Source: Sulfuricurvum sp. (GTDB lineage: Bacteria > Campylobacterota > Campylobacteria > Campylobacterales > Sulfurimonadaceae). From it: DNA of 64,000 nt. The translations under genes were made by a program, and so were the position numbers. Below, piece by piece: positions 20,139-29,652 of this stretch (positions are counted from its first letter, which is position 1; each line of letters starts with the position of its first letter). The DNA is taken from NCBI GenBank assembly GCA_028714915.1, contig JAQTLL010000004.1, positions 282,820-346,819 on the forward strand, given 5' to 3'. The notes beneath the pieces are model-generated. The model made no database searches, was not told the DNA's origin, and was given only the letters and a program-made list of their open reading frames with translations.

Positions 20139-20443
20139 TGGAAATTACACTAACGCACTATTTGGTTCTATCAACCCTCTTGTTCGCTATTGGTTTGATT
20201 GGGGTGATGCGCCGTAAAAATTTGCTGATGCTCTTTTTTTCGACGGAAATTTTATTGAATGCAGTTAATATCGGCATGGCAGCAATTTCCCATTATCGCG
20301 GGGATTATACAGGACAGATGTTTGCATTCTTCATTATTGCAATCGCAGCATCTGAAGTAGCCGTAGGTTTGGGTCTTCTTATCGTATGGTACAAACGTAC
20401 CGGTAAGATTGATCTTGATCAAATGACATCGATGAGAGGATAG
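20138..20443 (+). CDS. nuoK: NADH-quinone oxidoreductase subunit K
   Basis: A 101-residue membrane subunit with three helices. Conserved acidic residues in the second and third helices are visible (STEILLNAVN; ASEVAVGLGL), which belong to the proton path. It overlaps nuoJ by one base and is followed by nuoL after five bases. Confidence 0.96.
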   Translation: MEITLTHYLVLSTLLFAIGLIGVMRRKNLLMLFFSTEILLNAVNIGMAAISHYRGDYTGQMFAFFIIAIAASEVAVGLGLLIVWYKRTGKIDLDQMTSMRG

Positions 20444-20448
20444 GACAC

Positions 20449-22338
20449 ATGGAAGTTTATTTATACATTGCACTGTTTGCTCCGTTGGTGGGTTCACTGT
20501 TTGCAGCACTTTTTGGTGCATCACCTAAAACAGTCATTACGGGTCTTGTTACCTCCGGACTTCTTTTTATCTCATTTGTGAGCAGTGCATTTTTGCTCAG
20601 TTATGTTATGTCAGGTCATACGGTTCATGTTGAGATGATGACATGGATAGCCGCAGGAGATTTGTATATTCCTTTTGGTTTTGTTGTCGATCAGGTGAGC
20701 GTTACCATGATGATGGTTGTTACCATTGTCTCTACGGTCGTTCACATCTACTCGATTGGTTATATGGATCATGACAAAGGGTTTAACCGCTTCTTCTCGT
20801 ATCTCTCCGCTTTCGTTTTCTCGATGATGATACTCGTTATGAGTGACAACTTTTTGGGACTCTTTATCGGATGGGAAGGGGTTGGTTTATGTTCTTGGCT
20901 CCTTATTGGTTTTTGGTATCATAAAGAATCAGCATCATGGGCAGCCAATGAAGCCTTTATTATGAACCGTATTGCCGACTTGGCAATGTTAATCGGTATC
21001 TTTATGCTGTATTGGAATCTTGGATCATTACAGTACGATGTGGTTTTTGCCAATATTGGAACTCTTCCAATGCATATCATCACATGGATTGGTATTTTCC
21101 TCTTTATCGGTGCGATGGGTAAATCGGCACAATTTCCGCTCCATACATGGCTTGCGGATGCGATGGAAGGACCTACTCCTGTTTCGGCACTTATCCACGC
21201 CGCAACAATGGTTACGGCAGGAGTTTATCTCGTGGTTCGTGCTAATCCGATTTATAGTTTGATTCCGGAAGTGGGAACCGCGATTGCATCATTGGGGGCA
21301 TTTGTCGCAATGTTTGCAGCGACCATGGCATTGGTTAACCGCGATATGAAACGTATTATTGCCTACTCAACTCTTTCACAACTGGGGTATATGTTTGTAG
21401 CGGCTGGGTTGGGTGCGTATTGGGTGGCATTATTTCATTTGATGGCTCACGCGTTTTTCAAAGCATTATTGTTCTTGGGTGCGGGTAACGTTATGCACGC
21501 GATGCACGATGAGCTTGATCCTTTTAAAATGGGCGGTTTGAAAAAATCGATGAAATGGACATGGATACTTATGACGTTGGCATCGGTTGCACTGGCAGGC
21601 ATTTATCCATTGGCAGGTTTCTTCTCTAAAGATCTTATTTTAGAAGTGGCATTTGTAGAACACCACTATGTTCTTTATACGGTATTGTTGCTCACGGCGG
21701 GCTTGACGGCATTTTATTCATTCCGTCTTGTAGCATTGATTTTCCATGGTAATGAAAGACATTTAGAGCACGGTATTCATCCCCATGAAGCTTACACTTT
21801 TGTGTTGTACGCTATGGCACCGTTGGCAGTCTTGGCAGTCATTGCCGGTATGGCATTTAAAACTCCGTATTATCTGATGGTAACCCATCTTTTGCCAGCT
21901 GTGACGTACCATATACATAATCACACGACGTTTTGGATTATGACAATCGGTACACAACTGTTTGTTATCCTTGCGATTGCGTATGCGTATAAAAAGTATG
22001 CCAAAGCGGTTAAAGTGGATAAAAAAGTTGAATCAGGGTTCTTCTATCAACTGCTTTATAACCAATATTTTATCCCTAAAATTTATGATGAAGTGTTTTC
22101 AAAACCATATTTAAAACTCTCTAAACTTGCATGGAAAGAAATTGATCTTAAAATCGTCGATGCAACCGTGGATGGAATCGCAAATATGATTTACCAAACA
22201 GGTGAGAAAACACATACAATGCAAAACGGTAATCTCTCAAGCATGCTTCGTTGGATGGTTATTGGTTTAGTGGTTTTATTGGTACTTGCTGTGGCGTTTA
22301 CTGCGGGTTATAACGCAGTCAACCTGCAGGCAATGTAA
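20449..22338 (+). CDS. nuoL: NADH-quinone oxidoreductase subunit L
   Basis: A 629-residue antiporter-like subunit at the far end of the membrane arm, with about 16 transmembrane helices and the long lateral helix near the C-terminus. Marks: GWEGVGLCSWLLIGFW, the Lys/His-containing GAMGKSAQFPLHTWL, AATMVTAGVYL, and STLSQLGYM. Length is normal. The nuoM ATG follows after ten bases. Confidence 0.97.
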   Translation: MEVYLYIALFAPLVGSLFAALFGASPKTVITGLVTSGLLFISFVSSAFLLSYVMSGHTVHVEMMTWIAAGDLYIPFGFVVDQVSVTMMMVVTIVSTVVHIYSIGYMDHDKGFNRFFSYLSAFVFSMMILVMSDNFLGLFIGWEGVGLCSWLLIGFWYHKESASWAANEAFIMNRIADLAMLIGIFMLYWNLGSLQYDVVFANIGTLPMHIITWIGIFLFIGAMGKSAQFPLHTWLADAMEGPTPVSALIHAATMVTAGVYLVVRANPIYSLIPEVGTAIASLGAFVAMFAATMALVNRDMKRIIAYSTLSQLGYMFVAAGLGAYWVALFHLMAHAFFKALLFLGAGNVMHAMHDELDPFKMGGLKKSMKWTWILMTLASVALAGIYPLAGFFSKDLILEVAFVEHHYVLYTVLLLTAGLTAFYSFRLVALIFHGNERHLEHGIHPHEAYTFVLYAMAPLAVLAVIAGMAFKTPYYLMVTHLLPAVTYHIHNHTTFWIMTIGTQLFVILAIAYAYKKYAKAVKVDKKVESGFFYQLLYNQYFIPKIYDEVFSKPYLKLSKLAWKEIDLKIVDATVDGIANMIYQTGEKTHTMQNGNLSSMLRWMVIGLVVLLVLAVAFTAGYNAVNLQAM

Positions 22339-22348
22339 GGAGAATTTG

Positions 22349-23896
22349 ATGCAAGAACATATTTTATCGATTTTGATTTTCTTCCCGGCATTGGCAGCAA
22401 TGTTAGGATTTGTAGTACACAAAGATAGTGCGCGCGCGTACGGAATTACCGTAGCGGCAATCGAATTTTTTCTATCGCTGTGGTTGTGGAGTTTGTATGA
22501 CCCGATGACCTCAGGGATGCAATTTATGGAGATGGCACCGCTTGTATCGGCGTTTGGTATCAGCTATTTAGTGGGTATTGATGGTATTTCCCTCTTTATT
22601 ATTATCTTATCCGCGTTCTTTACGTTGATTGGTATCGCTTCGTTAACAGAGAAACGTCGTGTAAAAGATTTGATTATTACGTTGCTCTTTTTAGAGATGA
22701 CGATGATAGGGGTATTCTCCGCACTTGATGCAATTGTCTTTTACGTTTTTTGGGAATTATCGCTTATTCCGATGTTGTATATCATCGGTGCATGGGGCGG
22801 ACCTCTTCGTATTTATGCGTCGATCAAATTTTTCCTCTATACGTTTACAGGTTCATTGATAATGCTCGTGGGAATGCTGTTTATGGCATACTTTTACTAT
22901 CAGGCAACCGGTCAATGGAGCTTCTCGCTCTTAGAGTGGTATCGCTTGATTCTCCCGGTCAATTTTCAAATGTGGCTGTTTGCAGCCTTCTTTTTCGGAT
23001 TTGCAATCAAAGTCCCTATGTTTCCATTTCATACGTGGCTCCCGTATGCACACGGTCAAGCACCAACCATCGGTTCGGTAATTCTTGCGGCTATTTTGCT
23101 TAAAATGGGAACGTATGCTTTCGTCCGTTTTTCACTGCCGCTCTTTCCGGATGCATCGGTAGCCTTTATGTTTCCGATTGCTATCCTTGCGATTGTGATG
23201 ATTGTCTATACGGCGATGGTCGCCTACGCACAAGAAGATATTAAACAAGTGGTTGCATACAGTTCTGTATCGCACATGGGTGTTATTATTCTGGGAATCT
23301 TTGCAATGAACGTAGAGGGAATTACCGGTTCGGTTTTCTTGATGATTGCACACGGGGTTGTTTCTGGGGCTTTGTTCTTGCTTGTCGGAGTCATTTACGA
23401 TCGCCGTCATACGAAGCTCATGTCTGAATTTGGCGGATTGGCATCGGTTATGCCCCGCTATGCGACCATCTTTGGTATTATGATGATGGCATCAGTAGGA
23501 TTGCCGCTTACCATCAACTTCGTGGGTGAATTTTTGAGCTTGCTTGGTTTTTACAAGCAGTCTCATTCATACACTTTAGTAGCAGGTACGGCGATTATCG
23601 TGGGTGCTATTTATATGCTCAGTGCGTATAAAAAAGCATTTTTTGGAACCGTAACCAAAGAAGAGAATAAAAACCTTAAAGATGTCAATCGTACTGAATT
23701 GCTCGGTCTTGTTCCATTGGTAATAGTAGCAATATGGTTGGGTGTCTATCCAAAACCGCTTCTTGTGCCGATTAACAACAGTGTTGAAGCTATTGTGCAA
23801 TTGATGCACGATAAAGCGCAAACTGCAGAAGCAAAACAGCGAATCCCTGATCTTGCCCATTCGGCGGGATTGAATTCAACGCAGGAGGCACACTAA
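22349..23896 (+). CDS. nuoM: NADH-quinone oxidoreductase subunit M
   Basis: A 515-residue antiporter-like proton-pumping subunit. Marks: [17 protein letters not shown] with the essential Glu, [15 protein letters not shown] with the Lys, and [10 protein letters not shown] chose the ATG at 22349, preceded by AAGGAG; earlier in-frame starts lie inside nuoL. The stop overlaps the nuoN start (TAATG). Confidence 0.97.
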   Translation: MQEHILSILIFFPALAAMLGFVVHKDSARAYGITVAAIEFFLSLWLWSLYDPMTSGMQFMEMAPLVSAFGISYLVGIDGISLFIIILSAFFTLIGIASLTEKRRVKDLIITLLFLEMTMIGVFSALDAIVFYVFWELSLIPMLYIIGAWGGPLRIYASIKFFLYTFTGSLIMLVGMLFMAYFYYQATGQWSFSLLEWYRLILPVNFQMWLFAAFFFGFAIKVPMFPFHTWLPYAHGQAPTIGSVILAAILLKMGTYAFVRFSLPLFPDASVAFMFPIAILAIVMIVYTAMVAYAQEDIKQVVAYSSVSHMGVIILGIFAMNVEGITGSVFLMIAHGVVSGALFLLVGVIYDRRHTKLMSEFGGLASVMPRYATIFGIMMMASVGLPLTINFVGEFLSLLGFYKQSHSYTLVAGTAIIVGAIYMLSAYKKAFFGTVTKEENKNLKDVNRTELLGLVPLVIVAIWLGVYPKPLLVPINNSVEAIVQLMHDKAQTAEAKQRIPDLAHSAGLNSTQEAH

Positions 23897-25401
23897 TGTT
23901 AGCGCCAATTTCTATTTCTCTAGCGTCGCTTCATGTTACAACAATGGCTCCAATGCTTATAGCTATTGCGGGTGCGTTGGCTATTTTATGTATTGATTTA
24001 ATGAAAGAGGGACTCCACAAGTCTCTCTATGTTATGGTAAGTTTGCTTTTCTTATTGCTTGATTTGGGAGCCGTTATTGATTTTGGAAATATTTTCCTCA
24101 AAAACGGCAGTGTTCTTGGAATGTTTGACATGATGCTTATTGACGGTCTCTCAATTTTGTCTCAAATTATTATCGTTGCAGGTTCTATGCTTTTTATTCC
24201 GTTAGCAATGACGTCTAAACGGTTTCATGAGTACAACTATCCGGAGTATTTTGCCCTCTTCTTGTTCATGATTGCAGGTTTCCAATTTATGGTTGCCAGT
24301 GATAATTTGATTTTGATTTTTGTGGGACTTGAAACAGCTTCTTTAGCATTGTATACCCTCATTGCTCTTCATAACCGATCTAAATCATTTGAAGCGGCTG
24401 TCAAATACTTCACTATGGGTGCATTGGCAGCAGGCTTTTTTGCGTTTGGTTCGATGATTTTTTACGCGATCACAGGATCGGTTGAGATTAATCAAATTGC
24501 CCTTGCCCTTGCAAAAGATGAGTATGTCAATATCGGTTTCGTCCTTATTGCGGTTGTCTTTTTGTTGGCGGCTATCGGGTTTAAACTCTCTATGGTCCCT
24601 TTTCATACATGGACTCCTGATGTCTATGAAGGTTCTTCTGCAGCATTGGCGGGATATATGTCGATTGTCCCTAAAGTTGCCGGGTTTGTTATTGCAATGC
24701 GCCTATTTGAATTTTTAGTGCACAGTGGTGTTGTTTGGCTTCAAGTTGTCCTTTATGTTGCCGTTGTGGTGACGATGACTGCATCCAACATCTGGGCCTT
24801 GGTACAAAACGATGTTAAGCGGATGTTGGCGTACAGTTCGATTTCCCATGCCGGTTTTGTTATGGCGGCGATTTTAATTGGAACGACTCAAGCGAACACG
24901 GCACTTTTCTTGTACTGGGCACTGTTTAGTTTTACCAACTTGGGTGCATTTTCGATGTTGTGGGTAAGCCGTCAAAAGAATCTTATTCCTGGGCAGAGTT
25001 CGGATCATCCGTATGAAAAGTTTGCAGGACTTGTTAAAACTATGCCGATGGCAGCTGTTATGATTGCGTTGTTTATGCTCTCACTTGCGGGGATACCTCC
25101 CTTTGGACTCTTTTGGGGTAAAATATACATGATAGGTTCAGCCGTAAGCGGCGGATATACCGTCCTTGCACTTATTATGGCGTTAAACTCAGCAATTGCA
25201 GCGTATTATTATCTTAAACTCATCGTATTTATGTTTATGAAAGAGCCTATTGCCGAATACCAGAAATATTATTTGATGAACGCATCCCTTTCTCTTAAAA
25301 CGATTATCGGTATTGCTGCGATTGGAACTATCTTTGCAGTATTTGCGGTTAATCCATTGTTAAAAGTCATTACATTATTCGTGTATAATAGCGGATATTA
25401 A
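23896..25401 (+). CDS. nuoN: NADH-quinone oxidoreductase subunit N
   Basis: A 501-residue antiporter-like subunit with about 14 transmembrane helices. Marks: [17 protein letters not shown] with the acidic residue, [30 protein letters not shown] and the C-terminal [11 protein letters not shown]. It is the last complex I gene. pflA follows after 18 bases in the same direction with a GGAGG just before it, so the two are probably cotranscribed. Confidence 0.97.
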   Translation: MLAPISISLASLHVTTMAPMLIAIAGALAILCIDLMKEGLHKSLYVMVSLLFLLLDLGAVIDFGNIFLKNGSVLGMFDMMLIDGLSILSQIIIVAGSMLFIPLAMTSKRFHEYNYPEYFALFLFMIAGFQFMVASDNLILIFVGLETASLALYTLIALHNRSKSFEAAVKYFTMGALAAGFFAFGSMIFYAITGSVEINQIALALAKDEYVNIGFVLIAVVFLLAAIGFKLSMVPFHTWTPDVYEGSSAALAGYMSIVPKVAGFVIAMRLFEFLVHSGVVWLQVVLYVAVVVTMTASNIWALVQNDVKRMLAYSSISHAGFVMAAILIGTTQANTALFLYWALFSFTNLGAFSMLWVSRQKNLIPGQSSDHPYEKFAGLVKTMPMAAVMIALFMLSLAGIPPFGLFWGKIYMIGSAVSGGYTVLALIMALNSAIAAYYYLKLIVFMFMKEPIAEYQKYYLMNASLSLKTIIGIAAIGTIFAVFAVNPLLKVITLFVYNSGY

Positions 25402-25419
25402 AGATTACATGGAGGCTTA

Positions 25420-27762
25420 ATGATACGATGGCTCTTGCTGCTATTCATTTGGCTTCCATTAAATGCTTTAGAGCTTTCAATCCAAAGCGGTAGAGAGGCA
25501 TCTGAAAACTACAGTATTTTACATCTAAGGGATAAAAAGCCCTTTCAATGCAGTACAGATCGAAATGATTTTGATGAGATTGTCCGCATTGAGTGCAATG
25601 CTACAAAACTGCGGTCAATCCCCTTGCTTGCAAACAGCCATTTTAACTTCACGCAAACACCTACCTCGATTATTATCACGCCAAAAACGAAAATAGCCCT
25701 TTTCCCTATCGGATTTGATCTTCGCTATGACCCTCAAGTGTATATATCTGAGCTGAAACCCGTCAACCACTGGACGATCATTGGATACGCCAAGACTTTA
25801 CCTATGCTTCCAAACGTTAAAGCCAATCCAGACGCTATTAATATTCCCATGAAAATAGCCAAAGAGAGTTACCCTTTTGTGGGAGGACTTGATCTGCAAG
25901 GCAATCCTATCAAAATGAAGAGCGTTCAGGATGTGAATGACTACATGGAGCTCAAAAAAGCGTATAAAGTAAAAGATTATTCCAAGGTTTTGTTTGTCGC
26001 ACGTGATACATTAAAAAAATATCCTGCTACGATTTTTGCCAATGAATTGATCCTGTATCAAATTCGTGCTTTGCATTATTTGGGAGAGTATGAACAATTG
26101 CTTGCCCTTTCTAAACAGTTTATCCGTCAATACTCAAGTGATCCTAATATTGCTGAAGTGTTGGCGTACAGTGCAAATGCCTACGGCCAATTGGGTCAGA
26201 ATATCGATTCAGATTATTTTTATGACCGATTGTTTACCGAACACGAAGAGGATCCTTTTGCCGCACAAGGAATGTATTTTAAGGCAAAACATTTAGAAAT
26301 TCAGGGAAGCTCAAAAAAAGCAATCAAATATTATGGTGAAGCATTGTCTCGTACCAAAGATGTGAATCTAGCCTCTGCCTGTGCGTTTGAATTGGCACGC
26401 CTATCTATAGGAGGGGAATATCCCCAGAAGACAAAAGAGTACATTGATAAAATAGTGCGTGTTAATCCTGAATATTTTAGTGAAGTGCGTCCCGAAGCTC
26501 TAAAAATGATTGATATTTTGGAAAGTCATAAAGATCCTCTTAGTGCGGCAAAAATCACACAAAGCCTTATTAAAGGTGTCCCTTATAAATCAGTAGAACA
26601 TCAAGCACTGCTCAAAAATTTGGGAGTATTGTATGCTCAAGGTGATAAAAAAGCTCAGGCCCTTGATACTTTCAATGAATATATTAAACTTTTTCCTTAC
26701 GGTGAAGCAATTACAGAAGTGCGACGGGCTAAAGATAGTCTATTTTTTGAAAAAGAGGAACCAAGTGGAGAAAAAGGGCTAAAAAAATATGAGGATCTCA
26801 TTGAACGCTACGGGAATGATTCCATAGGTCAAAAAGCGCTGTATAAAAAAGCACAGCTTTTGTTCAAAGAGGGAAAATTTGAGGCAATACTGGAGATGGA
26901 AAATGATCTCTATAAACTTGATACTACCGCATATCCTGAAAGCAATACGTTAATCTCTAAAAGTGCCATTGAGAGTACCAAGAAAAAACTCCAAGATGGA
27001 AAATGCGCTGAAGCACTTTCTATGCAAAAAATGTATCGAATTAAACTGTTACCGCAGTGGGATGGATTAACGTTTGATTGTGCACTGAATATGGGCAACT
27101 TTTCGGTTGCCAAGGCTTTGGCACAAAAACATGGTAAGTCAGAATCTATACCAGAGCGTCAGGTATGGCTGAGTCGATTGGTAAAAACTCATTTTTCATT
27201 GGGGGAATATGCTGAAGCTTTGCGAGGGGGAAAAGATCTTATAGCTTTGCTTGAAATAGAAAAGAATCCTCCGCTCAATGATATTTATCGTACGATGTTT
27301 GACAGTGCACAGCGCAGTTCGGATGATGTCGGTATGATAAAATATATCAAGGGGTGTGAAAGTGCATTTGGAGCTGATTTTAATGACATAGAGCGTTATT
27401 CGCAGATGGTCTCTTTGGGATTAAAGAGAAAAGACGATGTAATGGTACAGAGTTATTCTAATAAAGTCATAGCATTGCAAATAAGAACATCAACCACTAC
27501 GCAATCTCCATTTATTGAGTTTACTTTGGCGCAATCGTTGATGAATCAGGAAAAAAACAAAGAGGCTTTGAGTATACTCAAGGGATTAAATACTCTGAAA
27601 ATGAATCCCGAAAAAAAATCTCGTCAGCAGTATCTTATCGGCTCATTGGCAATGAAAATGGGAAATAACAGTGAAGCAAAAGCAGCATTCAGTGCCAGTA
27701 TTAAAGCCGATAAAGCTTCAGCATGGGGGAAACTGGCTAAGGATGCGTTAGGATTGTTGTAG
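25420..27762 (+). CDS. pflA: PflA-like periplasmic TPR motility protein
   Basis: A 780-residue exported protein: signal peptide at residues 1-17 (hydrophobic, ending NALEL), a beta-rich N-terminal part, then repeated helical pairs typical of TPR from about residue 170 on. In Campylobacter jejuni the flagellar gene pflA (paralysed flagella, about 790 residues, TPR-rich) lies next to nuoN, and this gene has the same place, size and design. Known role of PflA: a periplasmic part of the large flagellar motor scaffold, needed with PflB for stator placement. The assignment rests on synteny and architecture. Confidence 0.8.
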   Translation: MIRWLLLLFIWLPLNALELSIQSGREASENYSILHLRDKKPFQCSTDRNDFDEIVRIECNATKLRSIPLLANSHFNFTQTPTSIIITPKTKIALFPIGFDLRYDPQVYISELKPVNHWTIIGYAKTLPMLPNVKANPDAINIPMKIAKESYPFVGGLDLQGNPIKMKSVQDVNDYMELKKAYKVKDYSKVLFVARDTLKKYPATIFANELILYQIRALHYLGEYEQLLALSKQFIRQYSSDPNIAEVLAYSANAYGQLGQNIDSDYFYDRLFTEHEEDPFAAQGMYFKAKHLEIQGSSKKAIKYYGEALSRTKDVNLASACAFELARLSIGGEYPQKTKEYIDKIVRVNPEYFSEVRPEALKMIDILESHKDPLSAAKITQSLIKGVPYKSVEHQALLKNLGVLYAQGDKKAQALDTFNEYIKLFPYGEAITEVRRAKDSLFFEKEEPSGEKGLKKYEDLIERYGNDSIGQKALYKKAQLLFKEGKFEAILEMENDLYKLDTTAYPESNTLISKSAIESTKKKLQDGKCAEALSMQKMYRIKLLPQWDGLTFDCALNMGNFSVAKALAQKHGKSESIPERQVWLSRLVKTHFSLGEYAEALRGGKDLIALLEIEKNPPLNDIYRTMFDSAQRSSDDVGMIKYIKGCESAFGADFNDIERYSQMVSLGLKRKDDVMVQSYSNKVIALQIRTSTTTQSPFIEFTLAQSLMNQEKNKEALSILKGLNTLKMNPEKKSRQQYLIGSLAMKMGNNSEAKAAFSASIKADKASAWGKLAKDALGLL

Positions 27763-27800
27763 GTATAAAAAATGAAATAAGCTACTATAGGCTACAATGA

Positions 27801-27989
27801 ATTAATTCATTTGCAGGTAATGCTACATACATATTCAACAATGATTGGAAAACTCTTTCTCAATTATCAAAAGCAGAAATTTTGGCAGAAAACTTACAGG
27901 AACATAGGTTTATTTATAAAAAATACTGGAAAAGAAGTATGAAAGACATCCTGAACACTCTCGAGTACGCAAGAGTAGAGAGTGTATAG
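27801..27989 (+). pseudogene. Possible remnant of a coding sequence (3' fragment)
   Basis: One frame is open for 62 codons and ends at a TAG at 27987-27989, with a stop immediately upstream (27798-27800) and no suitable start near its beginning. The deduced peptide looks protein-like (NNDWKTLSQLSKAEIL, then a basic YKKYWKRSMKDIL), with mixed charged and hydrophobic residues. It could be the 3' end of a gene cut down when the island was inserted. It may also be chance. Confidence 0.3.
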
Positions 27990-28041
27990 TAAATAAAAAG
28001 AATCGACTAAAATTACTTGCAAATATTTATATAAGTTTCTA

Positions 28042-28047
28042 TATAAT
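28042..28047 (+). promoter_or_regulatory. Probable -10 box of the island membrane-protein gene
   Basis: A perfect TATAAT lies 27 bases before the ATG at 28074, with TTGCAA 19 bases upstream of it (28017-28022). An AAGG Shine-Dalgarno follows at about 28063. Inferred from sequence only. Confidence 0.4.
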
Positions 28048-28073
28048 TAATCATTAATGGATAAGGTTGAAAA

Positions 28074-29204
28074 ATGGAGACAATAAAAAACTATATCAAC
28101 AAAATAGAAGGACATTTTGGTTGGTTAATTACCATAATTATATCACTTTCTATTATTAGCTATTTACTGGGGCTATACCTAAGTACCTTTAAGATTCAAG
28201 TAATCGAATCTTTAGCTTCCCTTTTCAAAATGCTTGGTTCCGCTGGAGTAACCGCTGCAATTTTTCAAGTGATAATCAAATCTACTGCTTTTATGAATGT
28301 TTTAAAAGATACACTTGATGTAGATCAGAGAAATTGGAGAAAATATAGTGACAATAAAATCAAAGATGTTCTCAAGGCTATACAGGAAGCAAAGAATTTT
28401 GTTAGCATATCTTACAATGATGATAAGACAGTTTCAATTAAATTAGCAAAAAAAGCTTTAATAACGCAACAAAAAGAAGTTAATAAAATATTAGCATCTG
28501 ATAGAACACTAGAACAAAGTAATATTTTGGAAAAAAATTACTTTGTAGAGGAAAGTAGAATAACTCAAACTATTGTTAAAAATGGTAGTGAAATTAGTAC
28601 TTTTGAACTTGATATTAGATTTTTTAAAAAGGGAAAGTTTGTTTTTAGAACAGAAACTTGGACTGAGAGCCAAAATATCAAATACCCAAAATTTGAGTAT
28701 TTTAAAAATAATGGTCCTGATAAAAGATTTTCTGATTATTCTTTTTCTTCAATATATTTTAATTTAACCAAAAAAGGCAAGCCAGTACAAGAAAATAGAT
28801 ATGCTCCTCTTAACGTGATAGATAGTGACTATGATGATGAAAAAGGTTTTAAAGTATGCTTCACAATAGATGATACTTTTGATGAAAATGATTTTTTAAC
28901 CTTATCTTTTTCAACCACTACAAAAGATACATACAGTGATGAAAATATTCAACGAATCAAAGATAATATTGACCCTAAACCTTACTCGACTACAGTTGCT
29001 CCGGTAGGTGTGCGTATAATAACAATTCAAGAAGAAGTATATGGGAATGGTATAGATAAATCTAAAATTAGGCCAACATTAAACATAGATAGTGATACTA
29101 TTGATCCTACAATTGAAACTCAATCTATATTTTATAAAAAATATCAATGGACGATATACTATAAAGATCATCAATATGAAAAAATTGAATACAGTGTAAT
29201 TTGA
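28074..29204 (+). CDS. Membrane-anchored protein of unknown function
   Basis: I do not recognise this 376-residue protein. Two hydrophobic helices lie near the N-terminus (about residues 16-37 and 45-70). The rest is soluble, rich in Lys, Asp, Asn, Ser and Thr, with a helical stretch (about 95-150) and then a beta-rich domain. Codon use is far more AT-rich than in the flanking nuo/pflA and miaA genes, which suggests transfer. It has its own likely promoter and an AAGG ribosome site. Being alone among repeats in an island, it could be a defence or contact-type accessory protein, but no motif supports a specific function. Confidence 0.75.
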   Translation: METIKNYINKIEGHFGWLITIIISLSIISYLLGLYLSTFKIQVIESLASLFKMLGSAGVTAAIFQVIIKSTAFMNVLKDTLDVDQRNWRKYSDNKIKDVLKAIQEAKNFVSISYNDDKTVSIKLAKKALITQQKEVNKILASDRTLEQSNILEKNYFVEESRITQTIVKNGSEISTFELDIRFFKKGKFVFRTETWTESQNIKYPKFEYFKNNGPDKRFSDYSFSSIYFNLTKKGKPVQENRYAPLNVIDSDYDDEKGFKVCFTIDDTFDENDFLTLSFSTTTKDTYSDENIQRIKDNIDPKPYSTTVAPVGVRIITIQEEVYGNGIDKSKIRPTLNIDSDTIDPTIETQSIFYKKYQWTIYYKDHQYEKIEYSVI

Positions 29205-29248
29205 GAATAGAACTTGTACATAGAATTACATTTTAGTAAGGATTAGAT

Positions 29249-29278
29249 ATGAAGAATAATATCAAAGGTGATTTCTAA
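29249..29278 (+). CDS. Nine-codon mini-ORF, copy 1 (MKNNIKGDF)
   Basis: ATG to TAA encodes MKNNIKGDF. A TAAGGA Shine-Dalgarno lies six bases upstream of the ATG. The second copy, 245 bases downstream, encodes MCNNIKGDF; in the shared part the two differ only at third positions (AAT/AAC and ATC/ATT), so the peptide seems to be kept. It is too short for family assignment. It could be a leader peptide, a translated small peptide or a part of a repeated element. Confidence 0.4.
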   Translation: MKNNIKGDF

Positions 29279-29287
29279 AAACAAACG

Positions 29288-29319
29288 ATGAAAAATATAT
29301 TAGTAATTATATTTTTCAT
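29288..29319. repeat. Perfect 12-bp inverted repeat after mini-ORF 1
   Basis: ATGAAAAATATA, an 8-base loop (TTAGTAAT), then TATATTTTTCAT: twelve perfect pairs. It begins nine bases after the mini-ORF stop. The left arm also begins a possible 12-codon hydrophobic ORF (29288-29326, MKNILVIIFFML), so the start codon would be inside the stem. No GC content and no T-run, so not a normal terminator. Confidence 0.5.
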
Positions 29320-29321
29320 GC

Positions 29322-29327
29322 TATAAT
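29322..29327 (+). promoter_or_regulatory. Possible -10 box between the two mini-ORFs
   Basis: A perfect TATAAT with TTAGTA 16 bases upstream (29300-29305), overlapping the right part of the inverted repeat. It could drive a transcript covering the second mini-ORF. Weak evidence, since the region is very AT-rich. Confidence 0.3.
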
Positions 29328-29493
29328 GCTGTCGATTATTTAGAAAGTGCATAAGTTTTTTATGTGCTATGTTCTTTGTTTTGTGGCTTTCAGCTAACAC
29401 TACAAATTGATAACTTGTATATTGTATTTTTTATGATAGAATACTTCGTGTTCAAAAATTGTTAAAAATACTTAATTACGTAAAGGTTGAATT

Positions 29494-29523
29494 ATGTGTA
29501 ACAATATTAAAGGTGATTTCTAA
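29494..29523 (+). CDS. Nine-codon mini-ORF, copy 2 (MCNNIKGDF)
   Basis: ATG to TAA encodes MCNNIKGDF, with AAAGG seven bases upstream. It matches copy 1 from residue 3 on, with two synonymous changes. The last codons also form the left arm of a 10+10 inverted repeat around the stop (29517-29537). A second possible short ORF follows at 29542-29586 (MVTKFNYFVKFVVA), mirroring the arrangement after copy 1. Confidence 0.4.
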   Translation: MCNNIKGDF

Positions 29524-29537
29524 AATATTATTTTAGA
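29517..29537. repeat. 10-bp inverted repeat over the stop of mini-ORF 2
   Basis: TTCTAAAATA, one base, TATTTTAGAA: a perfect inverted repeat that includes the last Phe codon and the TAA of the mini-ORF. As RNA it would fold as nine pairs with a three-base loop. It may pause or end transcription, or protect an RNA end. Confidence 0.45.
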
Positions 29538-29550
29538 AATAATGGTTACT

Positions 29551-29574
29551 AAATTTAACTATTTTGTTAAATTT
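29551..29574. repeat. 9-bp inverted repeat downstream of mini-ORF 2
   Basis: AAATTTAAC, a 6-base loop (TATTTT), GTTAAATTT: nine perfect pairs, 27 bases after the mini-ORF stop. Together with the preceding hairpin it forms two adjacent stems. All but two pairs are A-T, so its stability as RNA is low. Confidence 0.4.
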
Positions 29575-29652
29575 GTAGTTGCTTAATGAAAATATAAGCA
29601 GGATAGTTAAAATTATCCAACGCAGTCTTCTTTACCTTCCCCTATCTGTATT

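Larger units (their letters stand above)
27763..28073. other. AT-rich spacer after pflA, left end of an island
   Basis: These 311 bases hold no intact gene. They contain the open remnant listed separately (27801-27989), a TTGCAA (28017-28022) and TATAAT (28042-28047) pair that could be the promoter of the next gene, and otherwise plain AT-rich sequence. Base composition drops sharply here relative to the nuo/pflA genes. Confidence 0.6.

Noticed and set aside
29249..29278. Microcin C-type peptide precursor
   Set aside because: The peptide does not end in Asn, and no MccB-like adenylating enzyme or exporter gene is adjacent.
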